Below, piece by piece: positions 8,128 to 17,040 of a DNA stretch of 64,000 nt. The stretch spans positions 434,001 to 498,000 of the forward strand of contig JAJXYY010000042.1 of NCBI GenBank assembly GCA_021780315.1. Reading direction: 5' to 3'. Both the position numbers and the translations under genes were made by a program. Below the pieces are notes generated by a model. It was given only the letters and a program-made list of their open reading frames with translations, did no database searches and had not been told where the DNA came from. Each line of letters opens with the position of its first letter. Position 1 is the first letter of the stretch. Source of the stretch: Acidobacteriota bacterium. GTDB lineage: Bacteria; Acidobacteriota; Terriglobia; Terriglobales; Acidobacteriaceae.

Positions 8128-8543
8128 CGGACGACACTCTGCGTACCAATGAACTTTGCCGGCTCATTCAGTACAATCTGCAAGTCAGAATTCCCGACGA
8201 GAAGGCGTTGCAGCTGGACGGGGCGCCCAAACTGCTCCCGGACTCGGCTCAAAATGCCCAATCTACCCATAACCAGTATCCGGGGGCGATGCATGTAGAT
8301 CAACATCAGCTCGCAGAATTCGATGGCCGCGCGGACATGAGGGATCTGTTTTATCGAGGCTGACTCCACACGAATCAGCCTCTTGGCCACTTGTCTCAGC
8401 TGAAATCCGTTATAGATCTTGCCCGCATTTTGCCCGCAAATAACGCCGGGTGGGCCGTTGTTGCCAGTTTTTCGACACGCAGGTAACTTTATTTTCAACA
8501 ACTTGAGGAGAGCGCGTTTCCGTGGCATGGAACGCGACATCAC
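8016..8543 (-). pseudogene. Possible N-terminal half of the frameshifted neighbour
   Basis: This 175-codon minus frame overlaps the start of the 7513-8127 frame by 112 bases. The part after residue 70 is plausible protein (KQIPHVRAAIEFCELML; EPAKFIGTQSVVRWNAWGD). It ends YAWGGMS just where the other frame reads LRPGWRCEIQDVCG, so a single-base indel near 8016-8022 would join them into one protein of about 340 residues. The first 40 residues are not convincing. Confidence 0.3.
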
Positions 8544-8918
8544 TTCGTTTGCGATCGGGGCCGAAGCTAGATGTTTTCAGGTCAGCGTCTGAGGTGAAGC
8601 GCTGGTCTCCGGCGCGGACGGACTGATGCTCCTCATTTCAACATCTCTCTACTTCTTTATGAACCCACTTGCTACGAGATCTAGCGGAATGCGAGTCGCG
8701 TCGTTCGGCGTCACCGATTTTTTGCTACAATCAATCAGGGCCGTGACAGCGTTCGCGGTCTGTACGCAGGGCTTTCGGCGATTTCATAGTCACCGTTTAG
8801 TCACCGAATCCCCGGAAATTGGCAATATTCAGTGGAAGGGAAAGATTCCAGGGAAAGTGTGGAAAGTCAGCCGCCTTTTTGGAATCAGTGATTTGGCCTA
8901 AGGTCTTGAAAACAAAAC
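8544..8918. other. Gene-free stretch upstream of tRNA-Val
   Basis: No convincing coding frame: a 91-codon + frame at 8626-8901 has no start-site signal or protein-like composition. The tRNA promoter must lie in its right part, but I could not identify the boxes with confidence. Confidence 0.3.
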
Positions 8919-8995
8919 AGGCGCGTAGCTCAGTTGGTTAGAGCGCTACCTTGACACGGTAGAGGTCAGCGGTTCGAATCCGCTCGTGCCTACCA
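8919..8995 (+). tRNA. tRNA-Val (anticodon GAC)
   Basis: Cloverleaf: acceptor AGGCGCG pairs with CGTGCCT (one G-U), followed by A73 and an encoded CCA at 8993-8995. The anticodon stem CTACC/GGTAG encloses loop TTGACAC, giving GAC. The T arm contains GGTTCGAATCC. Part of the anticodon arm is duplicated at 5470-5488. It lies 83 bases before rpmB. Confidence 0.97.
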
Positions 8996-9078
8996 CTTCC
9001 GCGGCTTTGATTGAAGTACTTCTCGATCAGGCTTGAACTCCGGAAGTCCTCTGCGATTCGAGATTGGAGCATTTCGTC

Positions 9079-9267
9079 ATGGCACAAAAATGTGATCTCT
9101 GCGGCAAAGGTCCGCAGTTCGGCAATAATATTTCGCACGCCCACAACACCACCCGCCGTCGTTGGAACGTGAACCTGCAGCCCGTCAAGGCCCAGGTGAA
9201 CGGTGCCAGCAAGCGCATGCGCGTCTGCACCGGTTGCATCAAGACCGGCAAGATCGTCAAGGGCTAA
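9079..9267 (+). CDS. rpmB: 50S ribosomal protein L28
   Basis: Large-subunit ribosomal protein. The 62 residues start MAQKCDLCGKGPQFGNNISH, with HNTTRRRWNVNLQ and a C-terminal VCTGCIKTGKIVKG. The two CxxC pairs make this the zinc-binding form. The ATG at 9079 is chosen because GGAG lies about 10 bases upstream and because L28 proteins begin MA(K/Q); an in-frame TTG at 9064 overlaps that site. Expressed alone, with a hairpin terminator just downstream. The third-position C preference fits high expression. Confidence 0.97.
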   Translation: MAQKCDLCGKGPQFGNNISHAHNTTRRRWNVNLQPVKAQVNGASKRMRVCTGCIKTGKIVKG

Positions 9268-9292
9268 GCTACACCTAAAGTTCAGCAATAAG

Positions 9293-9340
9293 AAACACCC
9301 CAACCACGCCGAACAAAAGTTCAAGCGCCTGGGGTGTTTT
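9293..9340 (+). terminator. Terminator after rpmB
   Basis: AAACACCCC (about 9293-9301) pairs with GGGGTGTTTT (9331-9340) across a long loop. It lies 25 bases after the rpmB stop. It may also serve the opposing msrB gene. Confidence 0.6.
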
Positions 9341-9382
9341 GTGTGCTTCATTGCAAGTCACACATTCTGTGTGGCTTGAGTC

Positions 9383-9799
9383 CTACTTTTGTGTGAAGTC
9401 CAGTGAGGCGCTGTTGATGCAGTAGCGCATGCCGGTGGGGCGGGGGCCGTCGGGGAATACATGTCCCAGGTGGGCTCCGCAGGTCGCACAGGTCACTTCC
9501 ACCCGTCGCATGCCCATCGTGTTGTCCTCGTGTGCCTGAATCGCTTCCGGGGAGACCGGCAGCCAGAAACTGGGCCAGCCACTGCCGGACTCGAATTTCT
9601 TGTCTGAGGTGAAGAGGGGGGCCTGGCATCCGGCACAGTGGTAGATACCTTGCTCGTGGTTGTCTACCAGCGCCCCGGTGAACGGGCGTTCGGTTCCCTT
9701 CTCGCGCATGATGTGAAACTGCTCGGGAGTGAGTAGCTGACGCCACTCTGCGTCGGTCTTGTGGACTTTGGTGGCGGGGGTGCTGACGGTTTCGGCCAT
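9383..9799 (-). CDS. msrB: Peptide-methionine (R)-S-oxide reductase
   Basis: Repairs methionine-R-sulfoxide in oxidised proteins. The 138 residues contain [19 protein letters not shown], the zinc CxxC pairs (CAGC and CATC), SGSGWPSFW, and the active-site segment [13 protein letters not shown] with the catalytic Cys near residue 128. No signal peptide, so cytoplasmic. Length matches stand-alone MsrB. On the same strand as the RidA gene, which ends 83 bases upstream. Confidence 0.96.
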   Translation of the reverse strand: MAETVSTPATKVHKTDAEWRQLLTPEQFHIMREKGTERPFTGALVDNHEQGIYHCAGCQAPLFTSDKKFESGSGWPSFWLPVSPEAIQAHEDNTMGMRRVEVTCATCGAHLGHVFPDGPRPTGMRYCINSASLDFTQK

Positions 9800-9881
9800 C
9801 GTGGTGGGTCTCCTCTTACTGGATTAGATGCCGGTGAACGGACGGGGTTACTTTTGCCGGAGGCGTGGTGTAAGTGCTTAC

Positions 9882-10283
9882 CTATGGCAGTTTGGCAATG
9901 ACTTCGATCTCGACTAAGGCGTCTTTGGGCAGTGCGGCTACGGCGACGGTGGAGCGGGCGGGTGGGACGACGCCTTCGGGGGCGAGGTAACGGGCGTAGA
10001 TCTCGTTCATGGCGGCGAAGTCGGCCATTGTCTTGAGGAATACGGTGGTTTTGACGACGTGCGCGAGATCGAGGCCGGCTGCGGCGAGGACCGCTTTGAG
10101 ATTTTCGAGGACGCGGGTGGTCTGCTCGGTGATGGTGCCGGGGACCATTTGGCCGGTGGCGGGGTCGAGGGCTACCTGGCCGGAGGTGTAGATGGTGTCG
10201 CCTATGCGGATGGCCTGAGAGTAGGGGCCGATGGCTGCGGGGGCTTGAGGCGTGGCGATGGCGGTCTTGTGGTTGGTGGTCAT
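9882..10283 (-). CDS. RidA family (YjgF/YER057c) enamine/imine deaminase
   Basis: Hydrolyses reactive enamine/imine intermediates released by PLP enzymes. The 133 residues read IATPQAPAAIGPYSQAI, TIYTSGQVALDP, LAAAGLDLAHVVKTTVF, and end PPARSTVAVAALPKDALVEIE with the conserved Arg of the active site. MTTNHKT at 10283 is taken as the start; the frame is open to 10319, but the extra 12 residues are not part of the family. Cytoplasmic. The upstream region carries three degenerate 27-bp repeats. Confidence 0.92.
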   Translation of the reverse strand: MTTNHKTAIATPQAPAAIGPYSQAIRIGDTIYTSGQVALDPATGQMVPGTITEQTTRVLENLKAVLAAAGLDLAHVVKTTVFLKTMADFAAMNEIYARYLAPEGVVPPARSTVAVAALPKDALVEIEVIAKLP

Positions 10284-10694
10284 GGCGTCATTGTCTCCGC
10301 TGAAGGCGGGTGGAGGCAAACTGAAATGGTACCCCCTCTCCCCCTGTTTTATGTCAAAGTCTTCGATCTAAAGGCTTTAGCCTAGGACTTCTGCGTCAAA
10401 GTATTCAAAATAAAGAACTTAGCTGCAAAGTCTTCGAATGAAACGACTTAGGTCTTAGTGAGGTGTGAATCCTGAGCTGTGACATGGGGGAGGGGCTGGG
10501 GTTTGGCCAGTGACGTGCGCGCGAGAGAATTGGGGTTTAGTGCGGTGAGGTGGCAGTTTGTTGGTGGCCGATGAGGATTAATTGTTGACGAATTGCGTGA
10601 AGAGACAGGTCTGGATGGTCTATTGTGATGGGGTCTGTGAATCCGGTGTACTCCGGATTTGGATGATCCATTTGACGCTGTAAGGGGGGTTGCC
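10284..10694. other. Gene-free divergent intergenic region with repeats
   Basis: About 410 bases between the RidA gene and the DUF937 gene. It must hold both promoters. It contains three degenerate 27-bp repeats (10355-10452, listed separately) and a G-rich tract just before 10695. Confidence 0.45.
10355..10452 (+). repeat. Three degenerate 27-bp repeats
   Basis: Copies at 10355-10381, 10397-10423 and 10426-10452 share CAAAGT(C/A)TTC, a variable middle, AAA, then (A/C)TTAG. Spacings are 42 and 29 bases. They are AT-richer than the surroundings. Function unknown; they could be regulator sites or a decayed dispersed repeat. Confidence 0.6.
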
Positions 10695-11093
10695 ATGGGA
10701 TTACTGGATATGGTCGGCGCGCTGGCTGGTGATGCAGCGCAAGGAGATAACGCTAAGGTGATGGGTGGTTTGATTTCGGCATTGGAGAGCCATCCGGAGG
10801 GGATACAGGGGGTGATCAGCAGTTTTGCGCAGAATGGGCTGGGGGATCATGCGGCGGCGATGGCGAATGGCGAGATGCCGGCGGTGACGCCGGACCAAGT
10901 GCAGCAGGGGTTGAGCGGGACGGGTTTGATTGAGAAAACTGCTGAAAATGCAGGGGTTTCGCCGGAGGTGGTGCAGGTTGCGTTGACGACGGTGCTGCCG
11001 TTGGTGATGGCGCATTTTGCGCAGAATGGCAGTCCGGATGGGGCCAGCGGGGTGAGTGGAATCGCGTCGGATCTGTTGAAGAAGTTCCTTTAG
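10695..11093 (+). CDS. DUF937 (YidB-like) protein
   Basis: The 132 residues start MGLLDMVGALAGD, with VMGGLISALESHPEGIQGVI, FAQNGLGDHAAAMANG, and a C-terminal part ending GVSGIASDLLKKFL. The repeated short Gly/Ala-rich helices, NGLGD segment and LP(L/V)VMAHFAQNG are typical of DUF937 proteins. The ATG at 10695 is preceded by AAGGGGGG; the frame is open to 10659, but those residues are not conserved. No signal peptide. Biochemical function unknown. It stands alone, followed by a strong terminator shared with the TonB receptor gene. Confidence 0.8.
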   Translation: MGLLDMVGALAGDAAQGDNAKVMGGLISALESHPEGIQGVISSFAQNGLGDHAAAMANGEMPAVTPDQVQQGLSGTGLIEKTAENAGVSPEVVQVALTTVLPLVMAHFAQNGSPDGASGVSGIASDLLKKFL

Positions 11094-11204
11094 GGCGTTT
11101 GGCGCGTGGACATCGGGTGGACAGCTTGTGGAGTTTTTGTGGTCTGCGCTGGTGTTTTGGACGCTGTGTTTTGGAAATGATCGAAAGTGGGTGATCTAAA
11201 TGTG

Positions 11205-11237
11205 CCAACGCCGAGAGGATGATCCTCTCGGCGTTGG
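11205..11237. terminator. Bidirectional terminator between convergent genes
   Basis: A 16-bp perfect inverted repeat (CCAACGCCGAGAGGAT and its complement around G11221) between the DUF937 gene (+) and the TonB receptor gene (-). No long T tract, but the position and strength favour a shared stop. Confidence 0.75.
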
Positions 11238-11260
11238 TGATTGGGGTTGATGGTGGACGG

Positions 11261-14200
11261 CTAGAAGCGTAGCTTACCGGCGAGTTGGATGATGCGTGCC
11301 GGGTAGGTGGTGGTGATCTCGCCGAACTGGCTGCTGGTGATGGTGGTGTTGGGGGCCTGGAACTGGGTGATGTTGAACATGTTGAACATGTCAGCGCGCA
11401 GCTCGAAGTTGAGGGGGTGGTCTCCGCGGGTCAAGTTGGTGGCTTTGACGACGGACATGTCTACGTTGGTAAAGCCAGGGCCATAGAAGGTATTGCGACG
11501 GAGGGTTCCGTAGCCGGTAAGGTTGGCGGTACTGAAGTTGGAGGGGTTGAAGTAGGGTGCACCTCCATCGGCTGCCACGGTGGCATAGGGGTTGAGGGTT
11601 TTGACGCTGCTGCCCACGAGGTTGGCGCGAACGAGTTCCTGGTCACCGGCGCCGGAGGGGCCGGGGGTACCATCACGCTGCAGGTTGGCAAAGACGTCGA
11701 GGGGAAAGCCGCTCTGGTGCGAGGCGATGGGGTAGAGGCTCCAACCGCGGGTGATGGCGGTGGGGACGCGTGGCATGAGGTCATCGAAGGGCAGGTCCCA
11801 TCCACCGGATAGGACGATGCGCTGGGGCACGTTGGTGTCGGAGGGGCCGTAGAAGAGGCCGGGGTTGTAGTAGGGGACCTCGCTGTTGCGCTGGCGGAAG
11901 CCAGAGACGTTGTCCATGTTCTTGGCGAGGGTGTAGGAGAGCTGGAAGTAGGTGGTACCTACGTCGTGGATGTGGGAGGTCTGTTTACGCAGGCTGGCCT
12001 GGAGGCTGTGGTAGCTGGCGCTGGTGAGGTTGCGGAAGGTATCGAGGAAGTTGAAGTTCTGCGTGCCACCGTTGATCTGGTTGTAGAGACGGTTGGTGGT
12101 TCCGGGGATGAAGGGGTTGCTGTCCGCGAGCGAGGTGTACTTGCGGGAGACGCTGCCGACGTAGTCGACTTCTGCGGTCATGCCGTGGCTGACCTCCTGC
12201 TGGACGCCGAAGTTGAACTGCATGGTGTAGGGCGTGCGAAGGTGTGGATCGACGAAGTAGACACCACCGCCGCCGAAGGGCAGGAATCCGGAGGCGCCAA
12301 AATCGAGAGTCTTCGATGGCGGTTTGGAGGGGAAGGTATTGACAGTGCCGGTGACGGCGAAGGGAGTCTCGTAGTAGTTGAGGGGTGCGGTGGCACCGTT
12401 GGGCGGGGTGAACTGGAGGTACTCGTAGCCAAAGAAGGGCGCCTGGCCGTTGAACTGGAGGTTGTCTTCGCCCTTGAGGATGTCGAAGAAGACGCCAACA
12501 CCACCACGGACTACGGTTTTGCCTTTGCCCTGGACGTCGTATGCAAAGCCGAAGCGCGGAGCGAAGTTGTTTTTGACGGCGAAGTTGGCACCGGTTGGAG
12601 CGCCTGTATCACCGGGGAAGAGCAGCCCCTTGGGGGCGTTGACGAAGCGGGTGGACTGAGCACCGGGGATGAGCGAGAAGGAGCGGCCCTGGGTGTCGGA
12701 CTTGGGAGTGGAGAACTCGTAGCGGAGTCCGTAGTTGAGGGTGAGGGTGGCGAAGGGATGCCACTCATCCTGCGCGTAGAAGGCGGTTGCCTTGCTGCGG
12801 ATGTTGGAGGGAGCAGCGCCGAACTGGAGGTAGTTGTCGGGGGAGCCCGCGAGGAACTCTGCGAAGCCGGAGCCTGCGCCGACGTTACCGGTGGCTGGGT
12901 TGACGAGACCGTTGTAGGAGAAGTCTCCGTTGACGTAGAAGTCGTAGAGGGTGTTGTTCTGGTAGGGCGAGAAGTAGGCGCCGAACTTGAAGTTGTGGTG
13001 GCCGCGGGTCCAACTGAGGTCGTCGGAGTAGGCGAAGGTATTGTTGACGAGGGTGGTGGGACCCTGAGGGCTGAAGCCGAACTGGGCACCGGTGTCGTAG
13101 AAGGTAAGGATGGTGGGGCCGGTGGCCTGATCGGGGGTGATACCGATACCTAGCTGGGCTGGGGTGGCGAGGGTGGAGTTGGGGAAGTCCTGGGTGGTTT
13201 TGAGCCTCTGGGCCACTGCACGCGCATCGTTGAGGATGTGGGTGGTGAAGGCGTGGGTCTCGTCGATGTTGATGACGTAGGCGGTGAGGGAGTTAGTGAC
13301 GGGGAAGGGGGTGACCGCTCCGCCGGCGAAGGGATTGGTGCTGGGGTTGAAGTTGCGCCCCATGGAGATAGCCATGTGGTCTTTGCTGGAGAGGACGAAG
13401 TCGAACTTGGCGTTGTACTGGTCGAAGTTGTTGGTGGCACCGGCGACGGTATTGAAGAAGCCGGAGGTGCTGGAGGGGAAGATACCTGCCTTGATGTAGT
13501 TCTGGGCGACGGGATCGAAGGTGGTGGTGTTGAAGATGCCCTGAGCGGCGAGGGCAGCGTTGGGCTGGAAGTAGGGGTTGGCCTGGAGGAAAGCAGCTAC
13601 GGCACCCTGGGTGTCTGCGCCTGCGCCGGAGAAGTCTCCGTTGACGGCTTCTGCGGTGGTGGCGATCTGGCTGGTTCCGAGGTTATCGGCAGCCTTCTGG
13701 CGCTGGCCTTCGTAGGAGAAGAAGTAGAAGAACTTGTCTTTGCGGGGGAGGAGTTTGGGGATGAAGAACTCACCACCGAAGGTGCCTCCGAACTGGTGGC
13801 GCTTGAGGTCGTCCTTGGGGAGGTTGTTGCGCTTGTTGAAGAAGGAGTTGGTGTTGAAGGTGGTGTTGCGGGCGAACTCGAAGACGCTGCCGTGGTAGGC
13901 GCGAGTACCGGATTTGCTGACGACGGAGATGACGCCGCCGCCGTTGCGTCCGTACTCGGCGGTGTAGCTGTTTTCGAGGATGCGGAACTCTTCTACCGCG
14001 TCGGGGTTGGGGTTGAAGACGGTCTGGTTGTTGATGAGGCTGGTGTTGTTGCCGCCATCGAGGAGGTAGGTTACGGAGTCGGTACGGCCACCGGCGATGG
14101 AGACGGTGCCGGCAGCGGTGGAACCGGGATTGTTGCCAGTGGTGACGCCGGGCTGGAGCTGGGCGAGGTCGAGGATGTTGCGTCCGTTGAGGGGGAGATC

Positions 14201-14650
14201 GACGAGGGGGCGCTCGGTGACGGAGCCGCCGACCGTGGAGCTGACGGTGTCGATGGCGGCAGAGGAGATGCTGACGTCGACGGCCTGGGAGGTGCCAGCG
14301 AGGGGGAGCTTGAAGTCAACCTTCTGGCTCTGGTTGATTTCGAGGGTGTACTCGGGGGTCTGGATGGGGGCGAAGCCGGTCTTCTCGGTGGTGACGGTGT
14401 AGGTGCCGATAGGCAGGGAGAGGATCTGGTAGTTACCTGACTTGTCGGTTTTGGTGGGGTAGGCGACTTTGGTCTGAGTGTTGATGGCGGTGACGGTGAC
14501 CTGAGGGAGGACCGCACCGGTGGGGTCTACGACCTGGCCGATGATCTTTCCGCTGGTGTTTTGGGCGATGGCGGGGGTGATGGCGAGAGCCAGCAGGAGC
14601 GGGAGAAGCAGGGAGTCCTGCAAGAGCCTGCGTACAGCGGAGAAAGACAT
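11261..14650 (-). CDS. Oar-like TonB-dependent outer membrane receptor with carboxypeptidase-regulatory domain
   Basis: Large outer-membrane beta-barrel, probably for oligosaccharide or other polymer uptake. The 1129 residues begin with a signal peptide (LLLPLLLALAITPAIA, cleaved near 29). A CarboxypepD_reg-like domain follows at about 33-115 (GQVVDPTGAVLPQVTVTA; YQILSLPIGTYTVT). The plug has LVDLPLNGRNILDLAQLQPG and an EFRILENSYTAEYGRNGGGV segment. The rest is barrel, ending ARIIQLAGKLRF with a terminal Phe. Such receptors are strongly expanded in Acidobacteria. No sus-like partner is adjacent; the next gene on this strand upstream is a GGDEF protein with its own start region. The substrate is unknown. 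Confidence 0.9.
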   Translation of the reverse strand: MSFSAVRRLLQDSLLLPLLLALAITPAIAQNTSGKIIGQVVDPTGAVLPQVTVTAINTQTKVAYPTKTDKSGNYQILSLPIGTYTVTTEKTGFAPIQTPEYTLEINQSQKVDFKLPLAGTSQAVDVSISSAAIDTVSSTVGGSVTERPLVDLPLNGRNILDLAQLQPGVTTGNNPGSTAAGTVSIAGGRTDSVTYLLDGGNNTSLINNQTVFNPNPDAVEEFRILENSYTAEYGRNGGGVISVVSKSGTRAYHGSVFEFARNTTFNTNSFFNKRNNLPKDDLKRHQFGGTFGGEFFIPKLLPRKDKFFYFFSYEGQRQKAADNLGTSQIATTAEAVNGDFSGAGADTQGAVAAFLQANPYFQPNAALAAQGIFNTTTFDPVAQNYIKAGIFPSSTSGFFNTVAGATNNFDQYNAKFDFVLSSKDHMAISMGRNFNPSTNPFAGGAVTPFPVTNSLTAYVINIDETHAFTTHILNDARAVAQRLKTTQDFPNSTLATPAQLGIGITPDQATGPTILTFYDTGAQFGFSPQGPTTLVNNTFAYSDDLSWTRGHHNFKFGAYFSPYQNNTLYDFYVNGDFSYNGLVNPATGNVGAGSGFAEFLAGSPDNYLQFGAAPSNIRSKATAFYAQDEWHPFATLTLNYGLRYEFSTPKSDTQGRSFSLIPGAQSTRFVNAPKGLLFPGDTGAPTGANFAVKNNFAPRFGFAYDVQGKGKTVVRGGVGVFFDILKGEDNLQFNGQAPFFGYEYLQFTPPNGATAPLNYYETPFAVTGTVNTFPSKPPSKTLDFGASGFLPFGGGGVYFVDPHLRTPYTMQFNFGVQQEVSHGMTAEVDYVGSVSRKYTSLADSNPFIPGTTNRLYNQINGGTQNFNFLDTFRNLTSASYHSLQASLRKQTSHIHDVGTTYFQLSYTLAKNMDNVSGFRQRNSEVPYYNPGLFYGPSDTNVPQRIVLSGGWDLPFDDLMPRVPTAITRGWSLYPIASHQSGFPLDVFANLQRDGTPGPSGAGDQELVRANLVGSSVKTLNPYATVAADGGAPYFNPSNFSTANLTGYGTLRRNTFYGPGFTNVDMSVVKATNLTRGDHPLNFELRADMFNMFNITQFQAPNTTITSSQFGEITTTYPARIIQLAGKLRF

Positions 14651-14902
14651 TGAAACCTCCAGGAGAGTTGAGGGGTGCGTCTCTGGTAGAGCGCCGATGG
14701 GGCACTCAACCGTTGGTGGTGTGGTGGGGGCTGAAGTTACCCCTCACCATGGTGAAGATTTTTACTGGATGTTCACATTACCCTATGGGCAGTCCGTTGC
14801 TATGTCAAGGATGCCCAACACATGAGGGGGCGATGTTGATGGAGTCATCGCGGGGGAGGTGAAGTTTGATGTATTGAATACGGTGGGGATTGGGGGGTGG
14901 AT

Positions 14903-16774
14903 TTAGCGTTGCTGGAGGATTTGGAGGGGGACTTCGGCTGCGACTTCGGTACGGTTGCGACCAGCGGCTTTGGCGCGGTAGAGGGCCTGGTCGGCGGCGG
15001 CGAATAGGATGTCGTAGGTGGTATCGATCTGGGGGGCGTGGGTGGCACAGCCGATGCTGACGGTGATGTGTTTGGGGGAGTTGGCCTCGTGGGGGAGGCG
15101 GCAGTCTTCGACGGCGTGGCGGATCTGCTCTGCGATGGAGCAGGCACCGTGGCTGTCGGTGTTGGGAAGGACGACGACGAACTCTTCTCCGCCATAGCGA
15201 GCGAGGAGGTCAGAGGTTCTCTGGACGATGGCGTTGGCGGTCTGGGCGATGGCACGGAGGCACTCGTCACCCTGGAGGTGTCCGTAGAGGTCGTTGTATC
15301 GCTTGAAGAGGTCTACGTCGAGGATGAGGAGTGAGATGGGAGTGTGGTCGCGCATGGCTCGGCGCCACTCCTGATTGAGGACTTCGTCGAGGCGGCGGCG
15401 GTTGGCGATGCCGGTGAGACCGTCGAGGCTAGCGAGACTTTCGGCGACGTGGACGGCTTTGTTGAGCTCGTCCTCGGCGGCCTTGCGGGAGGCGATGTCG
15501 CGGACGACGTTGACGAAGCCTACAGGCTGTCCGGTGATGCCGTCGCGGTAGAGGCGGACGTTGGCTTCCACCCAGAGGTAGGAGCCGTCTTTGGCTAGAC
15601 AGCGGTAGGAGAGGACGTTGAGATTGGAGCCGGCGCGGCACTGGTCGAAGAGGTGTTCGAGGGCGGGGAGGTCTTCGGGATGGACGATTTGGTGGTAGGT
15701 GTCGCCGACGAGTTCGGTGGGGAGCCAGCCGAGGACCTCGGTGGCAGCGGGGGAGACGTAGCGGCGGCGGCCGTTTAGGTCGGAGAGGACGATGATGTCG
15801 CGGGAGACCTCTGCGAGGAGGCGGAAGCGGGTTTCGCTGGTCTGGAGGTTGAATTGGAGACGGCTGCTCTCGGCCTTGAGGACCTCGATGATGTAGAGGA
15901 CGAGCATGGAAACGGCGACGAAAAATTGGAGGATGAGGGCGCGGTGGGTGAGGGTGGAGTTGGGGGTAAGGGCGACGGGGCCGTGGTTGGCGGTGGTGAG
16001 GAATCCTCCGATGATGCAGACGATGAGCAGACCGAGAGCGGAGCCAGCGAGGCGAAGACGCATTCCCAGGACCAGGAGGGAGGGGATGACGAGAAAGAGA
16101 AAGGGATAGGAGGTCTGGTAGAAGATGCCGACGGTGACGGCGATGAGGACGGTGAAGAGGGTGAGGATCTCGGGCCAGGTGCGATCGGGGAAGTGCTCGC
16201 GCTGGTGGTAGGAGAGATAGAGCGGGGTGACGATGGCTACGCCGAGGCCGTCAGCGGTGAACCATTCCTGAAAGGAGTGGAGTTCGGGGATGGAGAAGGT
16301 TCCGCTGAGACCGAAGGAGGCGAGGAAGGCGGCGACGGCGGGAGCGAGGACGACTCCGTAGAAGAGCAGAGCGAAGAGCTGGCGGCGGCGGGTGAGGTCA
16401 GGATTGGGGCTGATGATCTTGTAGAGGAACATCGCCGCGAGATAGACCTCGAGCATGTTGCAGAGGCTGATGTAGAAGGAGGTGGCGGTGAGATGGCCGA
16501 GAGTGAAGTGGTCGAGGAAGAAATTGATGCCTAGATCGACGAGGTATCCGAGGAGAAGGAGGGCGGGCCAGCGGCGGCGGTAGGTGCAGAGGAGTACGCC
16601 AAGGAGGAATCCGTTGGAAGGCCAGAGGATGGTGACTCCGCCCGCGTGCCAACTGTTGAGATTGAGGGCGGAGGCTGCCCCGGAGAGCAGGGCGAGGAGC
16701 AAGGTGATGCCGACCAACTGCTTGATGGGCGGAAGGAAGGTGGATTGGGCGTGGATGGTGGAGTGCTCTGCCAT
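14903..16774 (-). CDS. MASE1-PAS-GGDEF diguanylate cyclase
   Basis: Membrane sensor predicted to make cyclic di-GMP. From the chosen ATG at 16774 the protein has 623 residues. A MASE1-type region with about 8 membrane segments covers roughly 15-295 (GGVTILWPSNGFLLGVLL is characteristic). A PAS/PAC domain follows at about 310-440 (RYVSPAATEVLGW; FVNVVRDIASRKAAE), then a GGDEF domain at about 450-615. The active site is RYGGEEF. RTSD five residues before it is an intact inhibitory I-site. The frame is open to a TTG at 16897, but no ribosome site supports that start. No EAL domain. Confidence 0.9.
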   Translation of the reverse strand: MAEHSTIHAQSTFLPPIKQLVGITLLLALLSGAASALNLNSWHAGGVTILWPSNGFLLGVLLCTYRRRWPALLLLGYLVDLGINFFLDHFTLGHLTATSFYISLCNMLEVYLAAMFLYKIISPNPDLTRRRQLFALLFYGVVLAPAVAAFLASFGLSGTFSIPELHSFQEWFTADGLGVAIVTPLYLSYHQREHFPDRTWPEILTLFTVLIAVTVGIFYQTSYPFLFLVIPSLLVLGMRLRLAGSALGLLIVCIIGGFLTTANHGPVALTPNSTLTHRALILQFFVAVSMLVLYIIEVLKAESSRLQFNLQTSETRFRLLAEVSRDIIVLSDLNGRRRYVSPAATEVLGWLPTELVGDTYHQIVHPEDLPALEHLFDQCRAGSNLNVLSYRCLAKDGSYLWVEANVRLYRDGITGQPVGFVNVVRDIASRKAAEDELNKAVHVAESLASLDGLTGIANRRRLDEVLNQEWRRAMRDHTPISLLILDVDLFKRYNDLYGHLQGDECLRAIAQTANAIVQRTSDLLARYGGEEFVVVLPNTDSHGACSIAEQIRHAVEDCRLPHEANSPKHITVSIGCATHAPQIDTTYDILFAAADQALYRAKAAGRNRTEVAAEVPLQILQQR

Positions 16775-17040
16775 GAAAGGTGGTTCAATGCCGGTTACGG
16801 ATGGTTGGAGGATTGATAGATTGTACGTCGGGGCAGGCACGAACTGAGTCTGCCAGTTATAGTAACGCGGGAAGGCGGTGTTTGGAATTAGAATCAAGCT
16901 CTTTATTTGTAATGTTTTACACGCGACATTGCGGCACTTGGGCGGGTGCTGGGGTGCATCGGCCCTGAGATAGAGATTTCCAGGTTGTCCGCAATAAGGA
17001 TGAAGCGAATTGAGGAGTCACAAAGGTGGCTGCTGGGAGT

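Noticed and set aside
8626..8901. A 91-codon + frame before tRNA-Val
   Set aside because: No ribosome site, no domain and no protein-like pattern.
11966..14440. Two + open frames of 395 and 400 codons opposite the TonB receptor gene
   Set aside because: They are Val/Glu/Gly/Asp-rich mirror images of the receptor coding strand and have no ribosome sites. Strand composition bias removes stops from the antisense frame.
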